This document shows, one piece after another, positions 1 to 6,932 of a DNA stretch of 10,842 bases. The notes under the pieces were generated by a model. That model saw only the letters and a program-made list of their open reading frames with translations, was not told where the DNA came from and ran no database searches. The translations under genes and the position numbers were made by a program. The stretch's first letter is position 1. Each line of letters begins with the position of its first letter. The DNA is from an uncultured Deferribacteraceae bacterium (GTDB lineage: Bacteria > Chrysiogenota > Deferribacteres > Deferribacterales > Mucispirillaceae): positions 1 through 10,842 of the forward strand of contig CAMQYB010000045.1 of the NCBI GenBank assembly GCA_947039055.1, given 5' to 3'.

Positions 1-66
1 ACATTATTTCATCAACACAACTTAGTTCACGCAAAATAACCTAGCAATCATCTACGGTAACAGCAC

Positions 67-117
67 ATAAAAAAGGATACCGTCCTATGCAATACACATA
101 GTTCAATATCCTTTTAT
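67..117 (-). terminator. Rho-independent terminator ending the cysE-iscS-84aa unit
   Basis: A two-part hairpin is visible. Outer arms AAAAGGATA (71-79) and TATCCTTTT (107-115) pair, and inner arms CTATG (85-89) and CATAG (97-101) pair around a 7-nt loop. Read on the minus strand, the stem ends in a T run, as a terminator should. It lies about 85 nt after the stop codon of the 84-aa gene. The A/T-rich flanks on both sides mean it could also serve a plus-strand gene arriving from the left. Positions 1-66 hold nothing I can assign. Confidence 0.75.
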
Positions 118-198
118 TATATTCTTCAATCAATTAACAAATCAGTTAATCATTTTTTTAAAACTCTAAAATATTTCTCTGTCTAATATATCTAACAA

Positions 199-453
199 CT
201 AATAACTCTCAAGAACTTCTTTCACTTTTGCAGTTATATGCTCTTCATTTATTTCAATTCTTTTAAGGTTATCAACAACTATAGATATTTTATAATCATC
301 TGTTGCTGCTGAGTCGATAATAATCATCTGTTTGCCACGATACTCGCACATACCACCACGTGCCTTAGTCTTCTCATATCGTACCTTAATACCTGATTTT
401 AATGCGACTTCCTCTAACTCCCTAAGTAAAAGTTTCTTGCTGTTTTTAGTCAT
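199..453 (-). CDS. Conserved small protein of unknown function, downstream of cysteine desulfurase
   Basis: An 84-aa alpha/beta-looking soluble protein with no signal peptide or membrane segment. The pattern is a helix at 1-20, then the strand IKVRYEK (22-28), a basic Gly turn KARGGMCEYRGK (30-41), the strand QMIIID (42-47), and a C-terminal helical part. The turn matches my memory of a widespread uncharacterised family in Deltaproteobacteria and relatives, which has 'xxVRYE...GGLCRxxGKxxLII'. No function is known to me. It starts with ATG 18 nt after the iscS stop, with only a weak Shine-Dalgarno (TTTTGATGAAT), so translational coupling to iscS is likely. Its position as last gene before the terminator suggests a sulfur or Fe-S related role, which is inference. 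Confidence 0.75.
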   Translation of the reverse strand: MTKNSKKLLLRELEEVALKSGIKVRYEKTKARGGMCEYRGKQMIIIDSAATDDYKISIVVDNLKRIEINEEHITAKVKEVLESY

Positions 454-471
454 TATTTATTCATCAAAATA

Positions 472-1632
472 TTATTTACTATTCACAAGCGGAGACATTG
501 CTCTTAATTTATTAACCGAAGTTTTTAAAATTTCAACAGCCTCATCTACCTCTTCAAAAGTATTGTTTATTCCAAAACTAAATCTTAACGTACCATGGAA
601 ATCTACTTCATCCATACCGATCGCACCTAAGACATGTGATGGAGTTGATGATGTTGATGTACAAGCTGAACCTGCTGAACAACATACCTCTCTTGCATAT
701 ACCATCAATGCTTCGCCTTCTATAAAACGGAAAGTTGTACTTGAGATTGATGGAACTCGTGGTGCTGTTGCACAGTTCACATATGTGTCTGATATTTCTT
801 CTGCTACTTTCTTCTCAAATCTATCTCGAACAGCTTTAAGGTGCTCAATATTTTTATCTAAACTTTCATCAAGTATCTCAAACGCCTTAGCTATACCTAC
901 AATGTATGGTATGTTTTCAGTACCAGGTCTAAGTCCGAACTCCTGATCTCCACCGTATGTAAATGGTGTAAGTTTTGATTGAAACTCTTTATCAATATAT
1001 AAAATCCCTACACCTTTTGGTGCATAAATTTTATGTCCAGAAACGGTCAACATATCAACGCCAAGATCTGAAACGTCAACAGGCATCTTACCCATCGCTT
1101 GAACGGCATCTGTATGTATAAAGATCGAATTATCGTGTGCTAGTTTAGCGATCTCTTTTATCGGTTGAATTGTTCCGATCTCATTATTCGCAAGCATGAT
1201 AGTTATAAAAATTGTATCTTTACGTATAGCTTTTTTTACATCATCTATGTTTATTAAGCCGTTCTTATCAACAGGTAAATAGGTTACTTCAAATCCTTCT
1301 TTTTCTAGGAAATGACACGGCTCTAATACAGCCTTATGTTCTACTGCTGATGTTATAATATGCTTACCCTTATGAGCAAGTGCTAACGCTGCCTGACAGA
1401 TAGCAATATTGTTAGATTCGGTTCCTGAACCTGTGAATATGATTTCACTTTCTTCTGCTTTCAAAATATCTGCTATAACTTTTCTTGAAGAATCAAGATA
1501 CGACCTTGCCTCTCTACCTAGTGAGTGAACCGATGAAGGATTACCATATCTATCTTCAAAAAATGGAATCATAGAGTCTAATACTCTTTTATCTACTTTA
1601 GTTGTTGCTGAATTATCAAAATAAATTGCCAT
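472..1632 (-). CDS. iscS: Cysteine desulfurase (IscS/NifS group I, PLP-dependent)
   Basis: A 386-aa full-length class V aminotransferase-fold enzyme. It removes sulfur from L-cysteine, giving alanine and an enzyme persulfide used for Fe-S clusters and other thio-cofactors in the cytosol. Visible motifs are YFDNSATT at 4-11, GSGTESNN at 68-75, His99 in AVEHKAV, Asp175 and Gln178 in HTDAVQ, and the PLP lysine Lys201 in SGHKIYAPKG. Group I features are RPGTEN at 235-240 and the catalytic Cys324 in SAGSACTS, on a flexible loop. Cys317-Cys318 just before it are extra cysteines. The start is ATG with an upstream GGGGG about 9 nt away. It lies 104 nt downstream of cysE on the same strand and 18 nt before the 84-aa gene. 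No iscU, iscR or nifU is visible here, so NifS-like naming is equally possible. Confidence 0.95.
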   Translation of the reverse strand: MAIYFDNSATTKVDKRVLDSMIPFFEDRYGNPSSVHSLGREARSYLDSSRKVIADILKAEESEIIFTGSGTESNNIAICQAALALAHKGKHIITSAVEHKAVLEPCHFLEKEGFEVTYLPVDKNGLINIDDVKKAIRKDTIFITIMLANNEIGTIQPIKEIAKLAHDNSIFIHTDAVQAMGKMPVDVSDLGVDMLTVSGHKIYAPKGVGILYIDKEFQSKLTPFTYGGDQEFGLRPGTENIPYIVGIAKAFEILDESLDKNIEHLKAVRDRFEKKVAEEISDTYVNCATAPRVPSISSTTFRFIEGEALMVYAREVCCSAGSACTSTSSTPSHVLGAIGMDEVDFHGTLRFSFGINNTFEEVDEAVEILKTSVNKLRAMSPLVNSK

Positions 1633-1673
1633 ACTCTATCGCCCCCATATACTTATTTAAAATCTCGTAACCG

Positions 1674-1704
1674 TAGCATTTGATATCAATTAAAGTTCTG
1701 CTAC
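1674..1704 (-). promoter_or_regulatory. Hairpin in the cysE-iscS intergenic leader
   Basis: Perfect 6-bp arms GTAGCA (1674-1679) and TGCTAC (1699-1704) enclose a loop that itself holds the palindrome TTGATATCAA. It sits 41 nt upstream of the iscS start codon. No T run follows, so it is not a terminator. It may be an mRNA processing or stability element, or a protein site controlling iscS separately from cysE. The function is inferred only from position. Confidence 0.3.
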
Positions 1705-1736
1705 ATACTACTTTAATCTAATGAATATATTTTAAT

Positions 1737-2390
1737 CTAATTTTTACTATCAGAATCAATTTCTTTTTTTAGTCGTCTAATTTCTTTCTCTAAATCAATT
1801 ATCTTATCAGTGATACACTCTATCGCACTTGCGATCGGATCTGGTATATCTGAGTGATTTAAATCATCTACCAAAGATCCAACAGATAAGATATGTCCTG
1901 GAACACCGATAACCGTTGAGTCATCTGGCACTTCAGATACAACTACTGAATTCGCACCGATCCTTGATCTATCACCTACTCTAAACGGGCCTAGAATTTT
2001 TGCACCAGTTCCGATTACGACGTTATTTCCGATCGTTGGATGTCTCTTGCCTCTATCAAGTCTTGTGCCACCTAAAGTCACACCGTGATAGATTAATACA
2101 TCATCACCTATCTCAGCAGTTTCTCCAACAACAACACCCATACCGTGATCAATAAAAAGACGTCTGCCTAACTTTGCCCCTGGATGGATCTCAATACCTG
2201 TTACAAAACGTGAAAATTGTGAGATAAATCTTCCTAATAAACACCACCCCTTACGCCATAAAAAATGTGCTAAGCGATGAATTACAACTGCATGAAAACC
2301 TGGGTAGAATAACACTATCTCTAACTTACTTCTCGATGCAGGATCTTTCTTCTTAATCGTATCTAAATCTTCTTTTATCTTTTTAAACAA
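1737..2390 (-). CDS. cysE: Serine O-acetyltransferase
   Basis: A 217-aa short-form CysE. It makes O-acetylserine from serine and acetyl-CoA, the first committed step of cysteine synthesis. An N-terminal helical part (1-65) is followed by a left-handed beta-helix of hexapeptide repeats (66-170). The repeats include IHPGAKLGRRLFIDHGMG with the catalytic Asp81-His82 pair, VGETAEIGDDV (88-98), HGVTLGG (102-108) and KRHPTIG with active-site His117 (115-121). GVPG (162-165) closes the fold. The C-terminal 186-212 is a charged helix that could form a coiled coil. The start codon is TTG (no ATG fits), preceded by TTTTAGGAAAGAGATA, which gives an AGGA site 8 nt away. The gene is followed by iscS and preceded by a hairpin with a T9 run, so transcription of the gene may be attenuated. 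Confidence 0.93.
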   Translation of the reverse strand: MFKKIKEDLDTIKKKDPASRSKLEIVLFYPGFHAVVIHRLAHFLWRKGWCLLGRFISQFSRFVTGIEIHPGAKLGRRLFIDHGMGVVVGETAEIGDDVLIYHGVTLGGTRLDRGKRHPTIGNNVVIGTGAKILGPFRVGDRSRIGANSVVVSEVPDDSTVIGVPGHILSVGSLVDDLNHSDIPDPIASAIECITDKIIDLEKEIRRLKKEIDSDSKN

Positions 2391-2418
2391 TATCTCTTTC
2401 CTAAAAAATTTACTCTAT

Positions 2419-2451
2419 AAAAAAAAATGGGTCAAGCTGAACGCCACCCAT
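2419..2451 (-). terminator. Hairpin plus T9 run immediately upstream of cysE: attenuator candidate or second terminator
   Basis: On the minus strand ATGGGT pairs with ACCCAT around a 13-nt loop, followed directly by nine T residues (arms at 2446-2451 and 2427-2432, T run 2419-2427). It looks like an intrinsic terminator but stands only 28 nt before the cysE TTG codon. A separate, better terminator already follows the ferredoxin 53 nt upstream. A GGGTGGCG string recalls the T-box sequence GGGTGGNACC, but the rest of that consensus and a stem I are missing. It may be a leader attenuator for cysE. An overlapping promoter-like pair TTGACC-17-TAAATT is also present. Confidence 0.5.
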
Positions 2452-2503
2452 AACATATTAATCAAACAACAAAACAACATAAAACATACTTACAGTAAAG
2501 AAC

Positions 2504-2556
2504 AAAAAAACTACCCTACGATCGATAAACTAATGCAATCTATCAACCGTAGGTAT
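2504..2556 (-). terminator. Rho-independent terminator of the ferredoxin gene
   Basis: On the minus strand CCTACG (2548-2553) pairs with CGTAGG (2515-2520), and GATA pairs with TATC further in, giving a stem interrupted by a short mismatch and closed by a loop of about 13 nt. A T7 run (2504-2510) follows within a few bases. It begins about 10 nt after the ferredoxin stop codon, so the ferredoxin is probably a single-gene transcript. Confidence 0.75.
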
Positions 2557-2565
2557 TAATATAAA

Positions 2566-2736
2566 TTACTCTGCAATAATAGCATCTGATGGACAAGCTT
2601 CTAAGCATGCGCCACAATCAACACAACAATCAGCATCTATTAATGCCTTGCTCTCTACATCTGATATACATCCATGTGGACATTCATCAATACATGTCAT
2701 ACATCCGATACAAGCATCTGTTACAAAATGTGCCAT
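2566..2736 (-). CDS. 2[4Fe-4S] ferredoxin (clostridial type)
   Basis: A 56-aa protein, MAHFVTDACIGCMTCIDE... ending in PSDAIIAE. It holds two classic motifs: Cys9-x2-Cys12-x2-Cys15-x3-Cys19-Pro, and Cys38-x2-Cys41-x2-Cys44-x3-Cys48-Pro. Each would bind one [4Fe-4S] cluster across the two halves of the pseudo-twofold fold. Length and layout match the small low-potential electron carriers of anaerobes. Two extra cysteines (Cys23, Cys37) are present. The start is ATG with a strong AAGGAG site 6 nt upstream. It has its own terminator downstream and a long 463-nt upstream region. Its redox partner is not visible; the Isf-type flavoprotein at the right end is one possible partner by chemistry only. 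Confidence 0.95.
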   Translation of the reverse strand: MAHFVTDACIGCMTCIDECPHGCISDVESKALIDADCCVDCGACLEACPSDAIIAE

Positions 2737-3199
2737 AATTAACTCCTTATTTAAAAAAAAATTTTATCATTCCAATTAATCACATATCTTAAATATCTGC
2801 CTAAACTGATAATAAAAATGATTAACAGAATTAATCTACTATATACAATCACATAAACTAATATAAAATTAATTAGCAAAATGTGAATATTAAACAATAT
2901 CACAATAATCAAAATAAGCACGTACCCTTACTCGGTCAGCTACATCATTTGACAAATTCATACATTTGTCAAGAAAATAATACAAACTTACGTAAAAATG
3001 TATATCATTCACTTTACATCGCAACAGATATAAACATTATATATAATCATTTCTGTACAAAGCTTCTCTCATATATATGTAATTAAAATATCACTACAAC
3101 TAAACGTACTCTACCTTATAAATATCACCATCACACTATTTATCATGCAACCTATACATAATACAATTTAGTATCATTAAGATATCTCTCTAACTAGCA
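2737..3199. other. 463-nt gene-free region upstream of the ferredoxin
   Basis: No convincing coding region is present. The only sizeable open frame (plus strand, 2883-3086, GTG start) has a composition rich in Asn, His, Tyr and Ile, lacks a ribosome site, and looks random. The region holds the ferredoxin leader with a T9 tract next to its ribosome site, and a 9-bp inverted repeat at 2949-2972. A short, less AT-rich segment lies at about 2920-2945. The downstream end of the recR operon (around 3150-3199) shows no clear terminator hairpin with a T run. Confidence 0.6.
2944..2972 (-). promoter_or_regulatory. Perfect inverted repeat overlapping a promoter-like sequence (candidate operator)
   Basis: TTGACAAAT (2949-2957) and ATTTGTCAA (2964-2972) form a perfect 9-bp inverted repeat with a 6-nt spacer. 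On the minus strand the arm gives a consensus -35 TTGACA (2972-2967), then 17 bp, then a weak -10 AATGAT (2949-2944). A transcript from here would reach the ferredoxin after a leader of about 200 nt. A repressor-type site overlapping the promoter is plausible, but the dyad alone proves neither. No T run follows it on either strand, so it is not a terminator. Confidence 0.35.
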
Positions 3200-4054
3200 C
3201 TACTTTTTATTAAAAATCTTTGTTATCTTATATCCAAAATATTTAGGTAACGCTTCCAATATAAGAAATGGTATTAAATAAAACTTAACAGAAAAGAGTA
3301 ATTTATTTCCTCTAGCCTCAGCTGTTCCAAACCTCTCTAATATCCAACTATTTGCTAAATGCATCTTCGCAATCTCTACCCCTCTACGATACTCGGACGT
3401 TATTGAGTATGGATGAGAATGAGTAACCTTCGCCTCTGATACATAAGCAATAGATCGTCCATCTAAAATCATCTTACCTGCAAGCAACATATCTTCTGCG
3501 AAATTTGTATCACTAAATCCACCCATCGCTAAATAATCTGATACCCTATACATCGCAAATGAATCAGATAAAAATGCTGTGTATATACCAAGACAACCAA
3601 TATCATTAATAGTTTTAATCATCGACTCTTCTGGATAATTAAACTTTCTTGAAGCCGTCTCAAGTAACGATGAATTATTATCCGTTAACTGTCTGCCATA
3701 TCCTGCTGACACTTCTTTATTCTCAAACACAGCTAACAATTTTGAGACAGAATCAGAAGTTTCAAAAACCACATCTTGTGTCAATATCAACACAAACTCA
3801 ACACTGCTATCTTGTGCAAGAACATGCTTTATCGCTTTATCTCTACTTAAACCATGATTAAAATCTTGCTTATTTATATTTAAAACTTCAAATCCATAAT
3901 CCTTCACTAAGGCAACTGTATTATCCGTAGAACTTGAATCTATAATAACCTTTTGAGCAAATTTCATATCTTGACTATCAAGCGAATTTAAAAGATCTAA
4001 AAACTTTAACCCCGCATTATAGGTAGGTATGATGACTACAACTTTACCGTTCAT
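3200..4054 (-). CDS. Glycosyltransferase family 2, rhamnosyltransferase-like
   Basis: A 284-aa GT-A fold enzyme, probably adding a sugar (rhamnose in the best-known relatives) to a surface polysaccharide on the cytoplasmic face. The nucleotide-sugar motif is VVVIIPTYNAG at 5-15, followed by VIIDSSSTDNT at 36-46 and FNHGLSRDKAI at 65-75. ILTQD at 90-94 stands where many GT2 enzymes have DxD, as is usual for the rhamnosyltransferase branch. AGYGRQL (117-123), SDSFAMYR (163-170), the acceptor-site-like FAEDMLLAGK (185-194) and HSHPYS (212-217) complete the pattern of that branch. Residues 252-270 are hydrophobic and may dock on the membrane. It starts at ATG 4 nt after the LarB-like gene, without a well-spaced ribosome site, so coupled translation is likely. 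It is the last gene of the recR operon. The sugar and acceptor are unknown. Confidence 0.85.
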   Translation of the reverse strand: MNGKVVVIIPTYNAGLKFLDLLNSLDSQDMKFAQKVIIDSSSTDNTVALVKDYGFEVLNINKQDFNHGLSRDKAIKHVLAQDSSVEFVLILTQDVVFETSDSVSKLLAVFENKEVSAGYGRQLTDNNSSLLETASRKFNYPEESMIKTINDIGCLGIYTAFLSDSFAMYRVSDYLAMGGFSDTNFAEDMLLAGKMILDGRSIAYVSEAKVTHSHPYSITSEYRRGVEIAKMHLANSWILERFGTAEARGNKLLFSVKFYLIPFLILEALPKYFGYKITKIFNKK

Positions 4055-4058
4055 GATA

Positions 4059-4751
4059 TTATATTAACCTAAAAGTTCTTATCACAGATTTCACAAGCGA
4101 TAAACTTGATCCTAAATTTAAAAACGAAACACCATTAAAATCTGAATTTTTAAAACAGAAATCGTGACCAACCATCGCAATTATAGGCAACTCTACATAC
4201 TCTGAAATTAATGACAATACATTGTAATTTCCGTTAGTAATAATGATGACCATATCGTAACTATTAAGAGTTGTTCTTAATCCTTTTACGTTACTAATAT
4301 TTATATTGCTATAGATATTAGTTGCAACACCTATAAATGATAGCCCAAGTGAAACCTCATTAATTAACCTTATATCTATATCGTATGTACTAATGATAGC
4401 AACTTTTTTTCCACTACTTGGAAGTTTGTTTTTTATAGAAAATATAACTCCAGCGTTAATATCAATAGCAACATCTTTACTAGTTATAGATATAGATGCT
4501 AACTCTTCAGCTTTAACAGAAGTGATAATAAATTCCTCTTTTTTCTTAATAAATGCTTTTACTTTTTCATCTATAAAAACAATATCTTTGCCATCAGCTG
4601 AGAAATAATTTCTCAAAAAAGTAGGGATCATATCAGAGAACAACACTTCTTCTTTAATAAAGTTTTTATCTATTTCATCCATGATATCATCAACCGTTAC
4701 GGTCTCAAGTTTAAGTTTGATTAATAGCTCTTCAAGCTCGCTTCTATCCAT
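4059..4751 (-). CDS. LarB/PurE-like (AIR carboxylase family) protein, degenerate
   Basis: A 230-aa soluble protein. By eye its layout follows LarB, which carboxylates nicotinic acid adenine dinucleotide in nickel-pincer cofactor synthesis. It has an N-terminal helical part LEELLIKLK...VTVDDIMDEI (6-27), a short central part with FIITSVKAEEL (74-84), and a PurE-like Rossmann part from 116. VAIISTYDIDIRLINEV (117-133) stands for LarB VAVVTAGTSDxxVAEEA, YDMVIIITNGNYNVLSLI (165-182) for ADVVIVVAGMEGALPSVV, and YVELPIIAMVGHDF (185-198) for LVDVPVIAVPTSVGY. The Gly- and Ser-rich active-site loops (GTSD, AGMEGA, PTSxGYG) are almost all replaced, so it is probably not an active LarB. The frame is intact and sits 2 nt after rlmE and 4 nt before the GT2 gene, so it is expressed as part of the operon. 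The homology is my own alignment from memory and could be wrong. Confidence 0.5.
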   Translation of the reverse strand: MDRSELEELLIKLKLETVTVDDIMDEIDKNFIKEEVLFSDMIPTFLRNYFSADGKDIVFIDEKVKAFIKKKEEFIITSVKAEELASISITSKDVAIDINAGVIFSIKNKLPSSGKKVAIISTYDIDIRLINEVSLGLSFIGVATNIYSNINISNVKGLRTTLNSYDMVIIITNGNYNVLSLISEYVELPIIAMVGHDFCFKNSDFNGVSFLNLGSSLSLVKSVIRTFRLI

Positions 4752-4753
4752 AT

Positions 4754-5365
4754 TTAACTCTCAATAAGATTATTTTTTATAAATCCTTTAGCAACAATAT
4801 ATAACTCCATAGAACCCTTTCTTGTAGCTTCTGGTTTAAATGTGTATACATCTTTGAAAAAAACTTTTAAATCTTTAACTAATTTAGACCTCAATTCTCC
4901 TTCAAATAACTTGAAGATAAATGTGCCACCATTATCTAAACATTTTTTAACTAATGAAAAAACTGTCATCACAAGTTCATAAGAATTATAGTGATCAGCA
5001 TCTCTAACACCTATCGTATTTGGTGCAATATCTGATATCACAAGATCGTATCTATTAGATATAGTTAGTAGCTTTTCAAGAATTTCATCAAGCTCTATAT
5101 CACCAACAACGCCTATAAAATTAGGTGAGTGAATGCCCTTTATCTCATCAAGATCCACACCTACAACTTTACCGTCCTTACCTATCTTCTCTAAGGCAAC
5201 TTGACTCCAACCACCAGGTGCTGCACCACAATCAAGAACTGTCATACTTTTTCTAAACAGTTTATATTTCTTATCAATCTCTATCAGCTTATATGCTGCA
5301 CGAGATAGATAACCCTCTCTTTTTGCTTTCTGGTAAAACTTATCTTTACGATCGTATGTAGCCAT
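4754..5365 (-). CDS. rlmE: 23S rRNA (uridine-2'-O-)methyltransferase RlmE (FtsJ/RrmJ)
   Basis: A 203-aa SAM-dependent methyltransferase. The family methylates the 2'-O of U2552 (E. coli numbering) in the A loop of 23S rRNA during late 50S assembly. It begins with YDRKDKFYQKAKREGYLSRAA, the RNA-binding N-terminus. The SAM-binding motif VLDCGAAPGGWSQ is at 43-55 and VVGVDLDEI at 67-75. The catalytic tetrad is complete: Lys26 in RAAYKL, Asp112 in SDIAPN, Lys152 in FKLFEG and Glu187 in SMELY. Length and motifs match the bacterial family closely. It starts with ATG 3 nt after rng and overlaps no gene. Being next to RNase G, an rRNA 5'-maturation enzyme, makes this a ribosome-RNA pair. Confidence 0.96.
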   Translation of the reverse strand: MATYDRKDKFYQKAKREGYLSRAAYKLIEIDKKYKLFRKSMTVLDCGAAPGGWSQVALEKIGKDGKVVGVDLDEIKGIHSPNFIGVVGDIELDEILEKLLTISNRYDLVISDIAPNTIGVRDADHYNSYELVMTVFSLVKKCLDNGGTFIFKLFEGELRSKLVKDLKVFFKDVYTFKPEATRKGSMELYIVAKGFIKNNLIES

Positions 5366-5368
5366 CTA

Positions 5369-6928
5369 TCAAGAACTCGTAATCTTATACTGCTCATAAC
5401 TAAGCATTGGATTGGATTTTATAACTATACTAACGCTATTAGTTGATTCAAGAATATCAATATTTTCTTTCTCATTATCAAGAATAATATCCGCAATATC
5501 GTTATGAGTTTCAACAACTATCCTCTTCTTCATACTTCTTGCAAGTTTGGTAATAGCTCTCATTATATCGTAACTTACAGTAATTCTTGATCTAACCATT
5601 CCTTTTCCTTCACAGTACGGACACGGCTCAGTTATGATTTTTGCAACAGGTTCTTGAACACGTTTTCTAGTTATTTCAACTAATCCTAAAATAGTAATAT
5701 CTATAACTAAAGCTTTAGCTCTATCACCTTTTAGATGCTCTTCTAACACAGCTAAGACTTTTGCTTTATCTTCATCAGGTTCCATATCTATGAAATCAAT
5801 AATTATGATTCCACCTATATTTCTAAGTTTTAATTGTAAAGCGATCTCTTTTGCAGCCTCTAAATTTGTTTTAAGTATAGTATCATTAAAATCGTAACTT
5901 CCTACAAATTTACCAGTGTTTACATCTATCACAGTTAAAGCTTCTGTGTAATCGACAACTATATATCCACCTGATTTTAGCCATACTTTTTTATCAAGTA
6001 TCTTATCAATTTCCAATTCAATATTGTATGCGTCAAATAACGACACTTTATTATTTTCGTAATATTCGATATTAACTTCGCACTTAGGCATATACTCTTG
6101 CAGATAGTTTGACATCTTTTCGTAATCTTCTTTACTATCAATAATAATTTTTGATACTTCAGGTGACGCTATATCACGTAAAATTTTAAATATTAAATCG
6201 TGATCTTCGTAAAGTTTTGATGGGGCTTTTGCAGTTTTTATATCTTTATCTAATTTCTCAACTATCCTAAGTAAAATATCTAAATCATCTTTTAACTGAT
6301 CTCTACTTACTGATGAACTAACTGTTCTTGCTATTAGCCCATAACCCTCTGGACAGATCTCTTCTAAAATAGATACCAATCTTTCTCTCTCAACTGATGA
6401 CTCTATTTTTCTTGAAACTCCGATGTGATTAGAGTTAGGCATTAAAACTATAAACCTTCCAGGGATAGAAATATGTTTAACAAGTCTTGCACCTTTAGCA
6501 CCGATATAATTTTTTGTAACTTGAACAACGATCTCTTCTGATTCTGAAATCTGTTCCTCGATTGAAGGGTATTTTATGATATTGTTATGATTGTTTTCAA
6601 CCTCTAACTCTATTAATTCAGTTTGATCAACCTCGATACCGTCAGCATCTTCACCCTTAATTACTTTAGCATCTAAACCTATGCAATTAAGCTCTTTAAC
6701 AGTTTTAGGGTTCATATCAGAAACATGAATAAATGCTGCTTTCTTCATCCCAATTTCTACAAATGCAGATTGCATACCTGGGAGAACTTTGACAACCTTA
6801 CCTTTATATATATTACCTACAATAGATTTTGTTCCAACTCTTTCAATAAAAAGTTCTATCAAATCTCCATCATCTAGTATGGCAATACGAACTTCTCTAC
6901 TAGTTGAATTTATTAATACTTTTTTGAT
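5369..6928 (-). CDS. rng: Ribonuclease G/E family endoribonuclease, likely AUC start
   Basis: With a start at 6928 the protein is 519 aa. It is a single-strand-specific endoribonuclease for rRNA maturation and mRNA decay. The N-terminus reads MKKVLINSTSREVRIAILDD, matching the family's 'LINVTPxETRVAxLexG'. An S1 domain follows from VGNIYKGKVVKVLPGMQSAF (37-56), with an acidic insert at about 93-135. The catalytic metal-binding aspartates are Asp335 in VIDVNTG and Asp378 in IIIDFIDM. The zinc-link CPYCEGKG is at 436-443. The start is not ATG, GTG or TTG: the frame upstream of the TTG at 6862 stays open and homologous for 22 codons back to ATC (6928-6926). That ATC has AAAGGAT 7 nt upstream and lies 4 nt after the recR stop. 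A TTG start at 6862 would give 497 aa and lose the first strand. Confidence 0.93.
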   Translation of the reverse strand: MKKVLINSTSREVRIAILDDGDLIELFIERVGTKSIVGNIYKGKVVKVLPGMQSAFVEIGMKKAAFIHVSDMNPKTVKELNCIGLDAKVIKGEDADGIEVDQTELIELEVENNHNNIIKYPSIEEQISESEEIVVQVTKNYIGAKGARLVKHISIPGRFIVLMPNSNHIGVSRKIESSVERERLVSILEEICPEGYGLIARTVSSSVSRDQLKDDLDILLRIVEKLDKDIKTAKAPSKLYEDHDLIFKILRDIASPEVSKIIIDSKEDYEKMSNYLQEYMPKCEVNIEYYENNKVSLFDAYNIELEIDKILDKKVWLKSGGYIVVDYTEALTVIDVNTGKFVGSYDFNDTILKTNLEAAKEIALQLKLRNIGGIIIIDFIDMEPDEDKAKVLAVLEEHLKGDRAKALVIDITILGLVEITRKRVQEPVAKIITEPCPYCEGKGMVRSRITVSYDIMRAITKLARSMKKRIVVETHNDIADIILDNEKENIDILESTNSVSIVIKSNPMLSYEQYKITSS

Positions 6929-6932
6929 GTCT

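Noticed and set aside
332..946. Long plus-strand open frame antisense to iscS and the 84-aa gene
   Set aside because: It lies opposite a fully conserved cysteine desulfurase and its translation shows no domain; it is a shadow frame.
2427..2451. T-box riboswitch before cysE
   Set aside because: Only GGGTGG is shared with the T-box core. The NACCGCG part, an antiterminator alternative and a stem I with a specifier loop are not visible in the available leader.
2910..2950. Possible tRNA or small structured RNA in the less AT-rich segment
   Set aside because: No GTTCRANYC T-loop, no acceptor pairing, and no cloverleaf could be drawn.
2883..3086. Plus-strand open frame of 67 codons upstream of the ferredoxin
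   Set aside because: GTG start, no ribosome site, composition of random AT-rich DNA, and it overlaps the 9-bp dyad. No recognisable motif.
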